From assembly GCA_024305405.1 (NCBI GenBank), contig JAKNDB010000016.1, forward strand, positions 1-31,241: a DNA stretch of 31,241 bases. The letters run 5' to 3'. This DNA is from Dirofilaria immitis. Lineage: Eukaryota > Nematoda > Chromadorea > Rhabditida > Onchocercidae. Both the position numbers and the translations under genes were made by a program. Positions 1 to 8,526 of the stretch are shown here, one piece after another. A model generated the notes under the pieces. The model was given only the letters and a program-made list of their open reading frames with translations. It was not told the origin of the DNA and did not search any database. Positions within the stretch are counted from its first letter, which is position 1; every line of letters begins with the position of its first letter.

Positions 1-765
1 TCATCAGCACTATCAATGGTACATAGCAATTCAAAACTATTACCATCTACAGGTCGAAGTATTCAACACTCTTCGCAACCCGCGGTAGCTAAAAGACCGT
101 GTGTATTTTGCAATCAAAATCATTGGGATAGCGAATGCGATGTCTATCCGACTGCTGATGGCAGAAGAAGTCGCCTCAAATTATTGAAGAAATGTTTGAT
201 CTGTTTTAAAGACAGTCACTTTAGTGAGAGGTGCAAATTAAGGAAACGATGTTTTTATTGCAAAGCCTTTCACAACAGTGCGCTATGTAGAAATAGAAAG
301 ACAACCCCTTCAAACAATCTGGTTAATTCCGATGTCAAGAATGTTCACGAAAATCTTCGAACGCTCCCGAAAACGGATTGTCCGGCATTCCTCAGTAACT
401 CAAGCAATAACGCTCAAGCAAACGTCGCAAACGGAACTTTACTCCTATGTAAGGAAATAAAAGTTTTTAATACTCAGTCCCAACGGCAAGCGAAGGCTTT
501 AGCACTATTCGATTCAGGATCGCAACTATCCTTCATTTCTCAGAAACTAGCGCAACAGTTGCAATTAACAGAAACTGACAAACAAATCATTAAAATAACT
601 CCATTTGGCATAAAGAATCCAACGCCCTACCCCACAGTTTCTACTCAATTGAGCGTACAAACAGTGAACAACGATGTTGTAACATTAGCGGTTAATGTGG
701 TTGATCATATAACTAACGAATTGCAAGTGGTGATTCCCCGAGGAAAGACAAATTTCAAATACTAA
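1..765 (+). pseudogene. BEL gag C-terminus (three zinc knuckles) and aspartic protease
   Basis: The frame is open from base 1, so the ATG at 16 need not be the true start; this is the middle of a Gag-Pol polyprotein. Counting from that ATG, three zinc knuckles are visible: C29-C32-H36-C41, C60-C63-H68-C73 and C79-C82-H86-C91. These bind the genomic RNA in related elements. About 75 residues later comes a retropepsin-like active site, D166-S-G, within the motif FDSGSQLSFIS, typical of the BEL protease domain (DUF1758 family). The frame stops at 763-765; the homologous continuation (a BEL-type stretch with VGADHF) resumes in another frame from about 770, so a small indel separates them. Domain calls are high confidence; function in this copy is doubtful. 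Confidence 0.92.
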
Positions 766-1082
766 CAAATCGGTGGGGAGAACCCGACATATTGGTTGGA
801 GCCGATCACTTCTTTAAGTTTATCAAAATACAACAGGAACAAGAATTACATACAGGCCATATGCTGGTACAAACAAGGGTCGGTCCTATCATTGCCGGTA
901 CTGGAGATATAAGTAAACTTTGTAAGAATAACATCTCTCCGCAAAATTTGGTATGTACTGTTAGGGCTAATATTAATTCGGAATTAGAAAATTTTTGGAG
1001 ACTAGAAGCGATTGGTATCCAAGAGTCTCCGAATGATAATGATGATGAAAAATGCTGGAGCGCTTTCAAAGAACACTTATAA
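766..1082 (+). pseudogene. BEL Pol linker between protease and reverse transcriptase
   Basis: This stretch is open in the third frame and carries the conserved BEL segment around VGADHFFKF, followed by a stretch that in the family precedes RT (GPIIAGTG..., then an ESPNDNDDEKCW-like acidic motif near the end). It ends in a stop at about 1080. In intact BEL elements this is followed by the fingers and palm of RT with the LPxG-type motif and the first catalytic aspartate; none of that is present here, because the next recognisable sequence, from about 1115, is already the YVDN region. The loss is inferred from family architecture to be a couple of hundred codons. Confidence 0.8.
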
Positions 1083-1100
1083 GAAAGAAGGGGCGTTATC

Positions 1101-2040
1101 ATGTCTGTTCATTTAGATAATACGGCAACTAGATTGGCATATGAAATAAAACAGAACCTGTATGTGGACAACATCGTTTTGACAGCTGACAATACAGAAG
1201 AAGCAATAACTAAATACCTTGAAACCAAAGAAATCTTCAAAAAGGCAACAATGAATGTGAGAGAATTTTTATCCAATGACAAGGAATTCAATAAACGGTT
1301 ACCAGTAGATGACCTGAATACATCTAATAAGGAAACCTTCTTCGGACTTAACTGGAACCATAACTTGGACACCATGCAGTTCATGGTGCGGCTCAAACTG
1401 TTCATTCAACACTTGTGGAAGGAAAAATATTCATGGGATCAATCCATAATTGACACTGATAAAGAGCAGTGGAAAGTCCTTGTATCAGATTGGCCCAAAA
1501 TTGTCAGAGAGATACCAAGACATATAACAAGGAACATCAATTCAACGGAATTTCACATCTTTACAGATGCGTCAAAACTCGCCTATGCAACTGCTGTCTG
1601 TATAAGATATACTGACGAGGAATATAAAGTCGCTAAAGCTCATTTGTTATATGCTAAATCTCGAATAACGCAAATAAAGGATATATCGATTCCAAAACTC
1701 GAGTTGTTATCTCTTCTGATAGGCGTTAAAGCAGGCCGATTTGTATTAAAGCAATTACAATGTCAAGGAAAATATGCAACTGTATGGTCTGACGCAAAAT
1801 GTGCCCTTTTTGGGTAAAAATGAATCAAAATCACTTCCGCGATTTGTACAAAGGCGGGCGAAGAAATCCGAAATTCGCATTTTAAGTTGAGATATCTACC
1901 GAGTCATGACAATCCAGCTGATATAGCCACAAGAGGGATATCACCAACTGCGTTATAATAAATTATGGTGGAATGGACCGCACTGGCTAGAAAAAGATCC
2001 ATCACAATGGCCGATTGGAGAGTTCAGTTATAAAGCAGAA
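1101..2040 (+). pseudogene. BEL reverse transcriptase C-terminal part and RNase H
   Basis: The open stretch 1101-1817 starts abruptly just before the RT active-site motif, seen as YVDN at residues 21-24 (YVDN rather than YVDD is common among nematode Pao/BEL enzymes as I recall the family). It continues with a BEL-typical thumb (MNVREFLSN; LNWNHNLDTM), then seems to skip about 30-40 residues before RLKLFIQHLWKEKYSWD. The Pao-type RNase H follows with its acidic residues visible: D156 (FTDAS), E201 (KLELL) and D231 (VWSDAK). The frame stops at about 1815, but homology carries on in another frame to about 2040 (a PSHDNPADIATRG-like motif near 1900-1935), interrupted by in-frame stops. Belongs to Peptidase_A17/RT/RNase H of Pol. 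Inactive in this copy by inspection. Confidence 0.9.
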
Positions 2041-2049
2041 GACGAAATT

Positions 2050-2295
2050 ATGCATGCGGTGATGTTGAATTTATCAAAGACGGCTACATGTAATCATGCA
2101 AACGATAGTATTCGATTTATTGAAGCACACCGTTTTGGTAAATGGACTAAAATCATTAGAGCGACCGTATGGACCCTCCGATTCATTAAAAAGACGTTCA
2201 AAATGGACATATTATGGTTAAAGTCATTGTCTATTCAAGGAATCGAAATGACAAAGGACGATTACAATCTAGCAGAATGGTTACTAATTAGGTAG
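2050..2295 (+). pseudogene. BEL Pol spacer before integrase
   Basis: An 81-codon open stretch between RNase H and integrase. It has the basic, low-conservation character of the BEL region that precedes the integrase zinc-binding domain (RFGKWTKIIRATVWTLRFIKK). It is recognised mainly by position within the element; no catalytic motif is present. It ends in a stop at 2293-2295, and the following 100 bases are read in another frame before the zinc-binding domain begins. Confidence 0.65.
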
Positions 2296-2399
2296 GCGCA
2301 ATCCAGAATTTAACAAGTGTAGCGATAGAAAAGTGGAATCTTTCCCAAGATAAAAACGATAAACTGTGGAGGTCCAACAGTCGACTAGAAAATTCAGAA

Positions 2400-3686
2400 T
2401 TGGATAACGAAAGTAAATATCCTATTTATTTACCAAACAAAGATGATATAACTAAACTCATTATTGAACAACAACATAATAATTTGTATCATGCTGGTGT
2501 TGCGCATACATTGTCCGCAATAAGACGCAGATTCTGGATTCCGAAAGGAAGAGCCACAATAAAACGAACAATATCCTCATGCATGGCTTGTAGGCGATGG
2601 AAGGCAAAACCTTTCAAATTACCACCAATGCCGAACTTACCAGAATCACGAGTACAGCGTTCAAGACCATTTGAACAAAAGGTTTAGATTACCTAGGCCC
2701 CTCTCGATTAAATCCTCTACTGGAGTGATTAAAAGATGGATTGCACTTTTCCCATGCTTTACAACTAGAGCAGTCCACCTTGAACTGGTTGAAGATTTAT
2801 CCGCTGAAAATTTTTCTCATATTTTGAGACGATTCGTTGCGCGTAGAGGATACCCAAAACTAGTACTTAGCGACAATTTCAAGTAGTATTCAAACAAATA
2901 ATGAACGAAAACGCCAATTTCTTGGCTGAAAAGGGTATGATCTGGAAGAACACCATTCTACGAGCTCCTTGGGACGGTGGTGTTTATGAACGACTCATTG
3001 GATTAACGAAAGTAGCCTTAAGAAAAGCGGTAGGAAGAAGATTACTCACTGAGAAAGAAATGATGACGCTAATTACAGAAATAGAAGGAATATTGAACAC
3101 ACGTCCATTGACTTATGTCGGTTTTGATGATTATAGAATTGTACGTCCCATTGATTTTATTTTACCAACGGCATCATTACATATGCCAATTAAATATGAA
3201 AATCATGAGGAGGAATATACGCCATACGTATTGAACACAAGGGACAACTTGATCAAGCATTGGTCAAGTATTCTGAAAGTGTTAGATGCCTACTGGAAAT
3301 TTTGGAGAAAAGATTATCTCACTTCTTTAAGAGAACGTGGACAAAGGGAAATACGTGCTCCTCGACTAGTGGAGGCAAGATTACCGCAAGTGAATGAAAT
3401 AGTTTTAGTGGTGGAACCCAATAGTCCTCGTGGTATTTGGAATCTCGCTCGAATAATTAAACTTAATAAAGGTCTAGATGGTTGGACGCGAAGTGCCGTG
3501 ATACAACTACCTGATGGGAAACAACTCAACCGATCATTGAATATGCTTTGCCCTATGGAAATCAGCAGCGATAATAATAATGATCGCGAAATCACAGAGA
3601 AGCTTTGGCAAGAACAAGACAACTTTGAAAACCAATTGCTAGTCGAACTCGAACCGCTAAGAAAGCTGCGGCATATGCCAGGATAA
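2400..3686 (+). pseudogene. BEL integrase (HHCC, DDE core, DUF5641 tail), frameshifted
   Basis: The integrase is split over three open stretches. 2400-2687 (first codon TTG, not a true start) carries the zinc-binding domain: H26 and H31 (HNNLYH) with C61 and C64 (CMAC). The first catalytic aspartate sits at about 2687-2689 in a third frame. 2671-2886 holds the core strands and the second aspartate in LSDN near its end. 2901-3686 holds the catalytic glutamate E30 in GGVYERLIG, followed by the long C-terminal DUF5641-type domain (YWKFWRKDYLTSLRER; PRGIWNLARI; DGKQLNR). Thus all three DDE residues survive but in three reading frames. The last stretch is 261 codons uninterrupted and is the best-preserved part of pol. 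It ends 51 bases before the ATG of the env-like frame. Confidence 0.92.
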
Positions 3687-3736
3687 CTACTAAGACAACA
3701 TCAAATAATCCTTCGGAGGCATTGTCATTGATAACA

Positions 3737-4513
3737 ATGCTATCATTAGTAACGGTACAGATGATAAATGCAAACAGCTGCAAATGGACTTCCACAATAC
3801 CGTTCAATATTCCTGCAAGTTGGAGTTGCGATGATATCATCAACCAAACCGTCACGATGCACATGACAAATGTGTATACACACACTCATGTTGGAATACC
3901 AACCATAAAATATGGTGATCACTACGTTATCGACGAATTGCAGGCCTCATCTGTAATAGCTAAAAGAAAAGGAGGTACATTGTGGATAGCACCCTGTAAA
4001 ACAGGTAGAAAGCCATTCCGAACCATCGAATTCACAGGAGGATTACTAAATAAATTTGAGATCGAGAGAATTAATGCTGAGTTGGAGCTTCTAAGCCACC
4101 ATCACGACACAGATAGTTTGGTGTCGTCACAATACAAGGACGATTCTATCTGGGAAGAAATCGCCGAACAGGGAAAAGAACTAACGAATCATGTCGGACA
4201 AGAAGTTGACCAAGTGATTCAATTTAATCAAGAAGAACTTGAAAGTGTAGCAACAAATTGGAAGTTAATAACTATTTGCATCAGTATTGCCGTAATATTA
4301 CTTATAATAATTGGTCTTAAATTCAAGCTTGTATTCTTACAATCTTTATTTTGTTCTTCCCGAAGACGAAATTCTGACCACAAAAATATTATTATCCTTC
4401 CTACGGAACCTAAGCTTACCCAAGTTTCTGATAAGGAAAATCAAGCATCGGTTATTAGACTCAATACTTTTTCATATACCCCTGAAGACACCCCAATTAG
4501 AATGCTATACTAA
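3737..4513 (+). CDS. env-like single-pass membrane protein of the BEL element
   Basis: A 258-codon frame lies between integrase and the 3' LTR, the place where some nematode BEL elements (for example the Tas type) carry an envelope-like gene. The first ATG in the open frame is 3737; the frame also extends upstream through a TTG at 3722. The short N-terminus is hydrophobic and could be a weak signal peptide. There are few cysteines, a helical acidic middle part, then a clear transmembrane segment of about 20 residues at roughly 176-195 (nt 4264-4320), followed by a basic CSSRRR-type cytoplasmic tail. The protein is short for a retroelement Env (usually 400 or more residues), so an internal deletion of the ectodomain is likely. 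I see no fusion motif I would defend. Env-like is a position-and-topology call; the homolog is not identified. Confidence 0.6.
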   Translation: MLSLVTVQMINANSCKWTSTIPFNIPASWSCDDIINQTVTMHMTNVYTHTHVGIPTIKYGDHYVIDELQASSVIAKRKGGTLWIAPCKTGRKPFRTIEFTGGLLNKFEIERINAELELLSHHHDTDSLVSSQYKDDSIWEEIAEQGKELTNHVGQEVDQVIQFNQEELESVATNWKLITICISIAVILLIIIGLKFKLVFLQSLFCSSRRRNSDHKNIIILPTEPKLTQVSDKENQASVIRLNTFSYTPEDTPIRMLY

Positions 4514-4845
4514 TTCTTTTTCTCGTCTCCCTTGGGAGTGTCGCGAACGCTGATTCGCGAAACTCCAACATACAATTACATAATTAAATTTCTTATTGTA
4601 AACAAATAAGCAAATAGATTACTCACTGTAAATTAATGCTCATGAAACTATGAATCATCCCAGTCATATCCACATTCCTTAAAATTGTTTTTCACACGTT
4701 TTTGTTGTTATCTAACCAATCTACATCCTTTTGTTTAAACGCTTATTTTCCCACGCTAATCTCCCCGTTTAATCTTACTGTAATGTTTCCTCCATATCCG
4801 GTATGTTTCCGGTGCTAGAATTAACCACTCCCACTTCTGGGAAGA

Positions 4846-4851
4846 TATAAA
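4846..4851 (+). promoter_or_regulatory. TATA box of the LTR promoter
   Basis: TATAAA within GAAGATATAAACCACGAG, in the second half of the LTR. It is well placed for a U3 promoter that would start transcription about 25-30 bases downstream, before the AATAAA at 4902. The inverted solo LTR has the equivalent block around 5393-5410, but there the corresponding reading is changed (ACATAAACC rather than ATATAAACC), so the box is weakened in that copy. Confidence 0.6.
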
Positions 4852-4901
4852 CCACGAGTGATCATCATCAACATTATTGTTATCACTTAAGTACAATCAA
4901 T

Positions 4902-4907
4902 AATAAA
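4902..4907 (+). terminator. AATAAA polyadenylation signal in LTR
   Basis: AATAAA in CAATAATAAACGTTTCGG, about 50 bases after the TATA box, as in the R region of compact LTRs. In the inverted solo LTR the same block reads CAGTAATAAACG, so the signal is conserved. Confidence 0.6.
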
Positions 4908-5229
4908 CGTTTCGGCTTCACGGTGTGCTCTCAATACAGCTCCACTACACCCTACTCAATATCCAACACTGGTGACATTTGGTCCCCTTGACGTCAGCTC
5001 ACACCCAATAAAGATGCGACATTCTCTAAGAGCAAAATTTTTCAATTTTTCTAAAGTAAATTTCAAAATTGTAATAAAAAATTTTTGGTATAAATTCTAG
5101 AAATTGCATGATCAAATCTAATTCTCTTCTTTATTTCACCAACCACCTGGTTATTCAGCATCTTTTATTTCTTTCTTATGTTTTAGCTTATGATGAGACT
5201 TAAGGAGAAATAAACCGTAACGTATTAAT

Positions 5230-5720
5230 TATCGCGTATTTATTGGGTGTGAGCTGACGTCGAGGGGACCAAATGTCACTAGTGTTGGGGATTGAGTAGG
5301 GTGTAGTGGAGCTGTATTGAGAGCACACCGTGAAGCCGAAACGTTTATTACTGATTGTACTTTGGTAATAACAATAATATTGATGATGATCACTCGTGGT
5401 TTATGTCTTCCCAGAAGTGGGAGTGGCTAATTCTAGCACCGGAAACATACCGGATATGGAGGAAACATTACAGTAAGATTAAACGGGGAGATTAGCGTGG
5501 AAAATAAGCGCTTAAACATAAAGATGTAGATTGGTTAGATAAGATAGCAACAAAAACGTGTGAAAGACAATTTTAAGGAATGTAGATATGCCTGGGATGA
5601 TTCATGGTTTCACGAACATTAATTTACAGTGAGTAATCTATTTCCTTATTTGTTTACAATAAGAAATTTATTTAATTATGTAATTGTGTGTTGGAGTTTC
5701 GCGAATCAGCGTTCGCGACA
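5230..5720 (-). mobile_element. Solo BEL LTR, inverted, with TTAAT target duplication
   Basis: This 491-bp segment is the reverse complement of the LTR at 4539-5021, with scattered substitutions and a few small indels. It is flanked on both sides by TTAAT (5225-5229 and 5721-5725), the 5-bp target duplication expected for BEL. No internal element sequence is attached, so it is a solo LTR left by recombination between the LTRs of a former full element. Its end corresponding to GCGACA has decayed to GCGATA. It sits inside repeat R copy a, whose two halves align continuously with 11200-11440 across the insertion, which confirms the insertion boundary independently. Confidence 0.93.
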
Positions 5721-5985
5721 TTAATCGTCATGGAGAAATCCTAAAATAATTAATCAGTTTCACTTTCTATATTTCTAGAAATATTAGAATTAGAACTTTA
5801 TATTTAAATTACCTGAAGTTCTTGTAGAATTTCTTTTGTTTTCCGATTGACATTTTGAAAATAACGATAAACTTAATTGGTAAAATTTTTTATTATTTTA
5901 AATAAAAGAAGCATAAAAAGCCTATGTTGCTGATTGTCAAAATGCATTATACACTTAAATTTTCAAAATTTAAAAATTTTGTTTA

Positions 5986-6400
5986 TGTCAGCATTATCGA
6001 TGTCGCTGAAATTGCGAGAACTAAAAATCAGAGAATTCAATGCTTTCTTTTGCGTCGGATTTCACATGAATCGGTATATGTTGTACGTGCGTATTTACTA
6101 TATACTTTGCACAATGTAATCTAAAATTGTCACCTTTATCTATAAGCTGTACTCCTCACACGCTAACAAAGGCCCTATTCTTTGGAGTCATAGTTGTATC
6201 AAGATCCCCACTCACGAAAGAAGAAGGTCCTGATCACCAAAACATTATGTAGGATGTTAATCGACATTTGATTTTAGTTACTGTGTTTGTTGATGTTCAA
6301 GTTTGAAGTTCATTCTAAGTGCGAGAAACAAGAAACTGAGGAAACTGTGTTGAGGAGAAGGAAATCACCCATGTCAAATTTATCACGATCAGAAAGAATC
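5986..6400 (+). repeat. LTR-like repeat Y, copy 1
   Basis: Aligns with 17511-17970 (+) and 26389-26890 (-). Anchors shared by all three include the CGCTAACAAAGG block (6160-6171 here), the TATGTTGTAC...TTTAC block at about 6077-6098, and CAAGTTTGAAGTTC near 6298. It begins TGTC at 5986. The 60-66 codon open frames in this stretch are not supported as genes, because the other copies do not preserve them. Its right end is indistinct near 6400, where repeat R resumes. Confidence 0.55.
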
Positions 6401-7250
6401 GTTGATAATCGAAAAGCAAAATAAAAAAAGTTGGTTTGGTCTGTTTTTCCAGAGATTAAGAAGCAAAAATATGTTTATTTCTATTAACCAGTAGAAATAA
6501 GCATTTTATATTGTCTTTCTCAAAATTCATACTAAAATAGGTTTCAAAAGGAAAAAAATCTATTGTTATAATACTGATGGAAGCAGTAACTTCCGTAAGT
6601 TGCCGAGCCAAATATCTTTTGGTTTTGGATTATGCTGTATAGATTTTCATAATCGCGTCCTCTCAAAAAAATTTTCAATGAAAGAGAACTTCATAAAAGA
6701 TCCAATTGCGGGCGAAAGTCGAAAGATGTAATTAGTTGTGTAGGAATATCGAAAGATCAAATAGAGAAAAAGTGTTGGCGAAATCAAAGGATTTAATCAT
6801 TATATGAGGAATGCCAAAGGAATAAAAAAGAGAAGGACAATCGAAGGATTTGAAAAGGATGAATTTCGATCAAGGATGTCTAGTTTAATAAGCATGAGTA
6901 ACAGTGTCGATATCGGCATCAGTTCTGTTCAAGTTACTATTTCGACAGTCCAATAACACTAGCAACAGTCATCGTGAAGCAAGGATCAAGTGAACGACAG
7001 TGGCGAAAATGCAGAAGCGGCAGATGGAGTAAAGTGGAAGAACGACCGCACCAAAGAGAATTTACTAACATCCAAACGATTGTTGCTATCTGTTGTTTAT
7101 TTACGTGAATTATCACTTAATCCATACTATTGCTTAATTCATTCCACTGTTTAACGCGCGACATTGTGTTATGACATTTTATAACCCGATAAAGTTTATT
7201 GTTAATAACTAATCGAGTCACAATAGAAAGAAGGTTCAATCTATCAAACA

Positions 7251-8526
7251 AAAATACTTAAACTGAGAGGAAATTTCCTTTCGCTGCAAATAGACAGAAT
7301 TTGAAATTGCTAAAATCAATCATATATTATCTACCTATGAATTATCGGTTTTATTAAGTATTAATAATTTGGAATTGAAAGCTGCAATTGTAGACAAGCT
7401 AATGTTGGATTTGCTTTGCAATTATGTAAAATTAATTCTTCCTATTGCATACATTACTATCTTCAAGACTAGTTTTGATTATTGTTTACATCCAGTATTC
7501 TCACATTAATTCCAACGTTATCACTAGATAAAGAAGAATTATTTTCCTCAGTATTTGGTTGAAATTGATGAATTAGAATTATACATGATATTCTGAAGAA
7601 GGCTCGCACTGCTAATAATTAATCTGTTTTGTGAATCACTGTTAGATACGGAAAACGTTTAGCATCGTCCTTTAGGCAAGAGACACTTTGGCCTATTCAA
7701 TTATCTTTTTGTTCAATTTTCATTATTATTTTCGATTTTCTTTATTCTTATCATAAATATTATAACCAAAATATATTGTGCAGAGAATTTTTTGTAAATG
7801 TATTCAATATCGAATGTTGCAGTTTTAAGAGGATTTTTTCATTTAATTTTTATTGCTTCTGTTTTCATTTCAATTATTGAAATGCGTTATTATAATGCTT
7901 GCGTTTTGATTTGGAGAATCTAATTTAAAAACGAATCGTCTGTTTCATATTCCACAAAACTAAAGAATAGAAACAATTTTATAACATCATTATTATATTG
8001 AATGAATTCTAGATGCGTGCCGATGTTGCTAAGAAATTTCAAATTGAAATTTAGAATGGTATTAAGGCAGGTTTTTTATAAGAACAGCATCAAATATTGT
8101 GAACATAAAATTTTTATAAGATCGATGCTTTTGTGCTTCGTTTTTATTTGTGCAGAAAAATATTCACTAATTAAATATATATATATATACTTTGCTTTTC
8201 ACACTGCATTAACAGAATTGTGGACATGAAAATAATCCTTTTATAACGCCTGATGTTTTTCTTATAGAGGGCAGATAGTTGGTTTTTCTAAAATTCAATT
8301 TCAAATCGAGCATTTGAAAAAATGATCTTGCAAATGAAAGTCAATGGTAACAGTGAATCTTTGCACCTATCGTTTTTTACCTCTCTGCTCTGTGTATTTA
8401 TCTTGGATCTTACTTCATTCAACAACACTTCTGGACCATTATTTTCAGTGTAAAAGACTTTCAATAAAATTTAATTAATTCTTAAACTTAATTATATTTT
8501 TTGATAATTTCTTCAAGTGCACTGTA
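7251..8526. other. Intergenic, no gene recognised
   Basis: AT-rich sequence upstream of the first srx gene. It has no convincing coding frame; a 75-codon open stretch at 8002-8229 lacks family resemblance and starts in low-complexity DNA. It holds a short (AT)n run at 8175-8189. A TTTCTTCAAG string ends about 12 bases before the srx ATG. The paralog has TTTCTTCAAATATTCC at the same distance, so this could be a trans-splice acceptor, but that is only suggestive. Confidence 0.5.

Larger units (their letters stand above)
1..5021 (+). mobile_element. BEL/Pao LTR retroelement, 5' truncated by window edge, pol degenerate
   Basis: The domain order is that of a BEL/Pao (Semotivirus-like) element: CCHC knuckles, aspartic protease, reverse transcriptase, RNase H, HHCC integrase with DUF5641 tail, an env-like frame, then an LTR at 4539-5021. 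The 5' LTR and the N-terminal part of gag lie outside the window. The coding region is spread over at least six short open stretches in different frames, with clear internal losses in RT near 1083-1110 and near 1380, so this copy cannot make a working Pol without help. The element is AT-rich but visibly less so than the flanking DNA, as expected for former coding sequence. The 5 bases after the LTR (TTCTC) would be the target duplication; the partner is outside the window. BEL assignment is firm, the exact lineage is not determined. Confidence 0.95.
4539..5021 (+). repeat. 3' LTR of the BEL element (483 bp)
   Basis: The boundaries come from aligning this segment with the inverted copy at 5230-5720. 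It begins TGTCGC and ends GCGACA, a perfect terminal inverted repeat with canonical TG...CA ends. It follows a short purine run (TTGGGAG) that would serve as polypurine tract. A TATA box (4846-4851) and a polyadenylation hexamer (4902-4907) lie about 50 bases apart in its second half, giving a U3-R-U5 layout. Near its end it has CTGGTGACATTTGGTCCCC, which resembles the leader sequence of BEL elements but here lies inside the LTR. Confidence 0.93.
5022..7250 (+). repeat. Dispersed repeat R, copy a (interrupted)
   Basis: Outside the solo LTR (5230-5720) and the Y repeat (about 5986-6400), this stretch aligns with other segments in the window. 5080-5165 (TTTTTGGTATAAATTC... up to ACCACCTGGTTATTC) matches 11240-11325 and 14455-14530. 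5726-5760 matches 11408-11440. 6405-6530 matches 11940-12050. 6685-6710 (CTTCATAAAAGATCC) matches 12245-12260. 7140-7230 matches 12650-12712. It has no reading frame of interest. The copies are diverged, so the age is considerable. R could be a long LTR of an old BEL element (see the copy at 11000-12715, which runs into a gag relic). Confidence 0.6.

Noticed and set aside
806..1405. Antisense open frames of 98 codons over the BEL pol region
   Set aside because: They overlap sense-strand sequence with clear BEL homology and have no family resemblance.
3314..3885. Antisense open frames (102 and 97 codons) over integrase tail and env-like start
   Set aside because: Shadows of sense coding sequence; the apparent hydrophobicity of the second comes from reading the opposite strand.
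5924..6124. Two overlapping 60-66 codon + strand frames
   Set aside because: They lie in or at the edge of repeat Y, and the other Y copies do not keep the frame.
8175..8189. Short AT dinucleotide run
   Set aside because: Trivial low complexity in AT-rich DNA; mentioned only in the intergenic entry.
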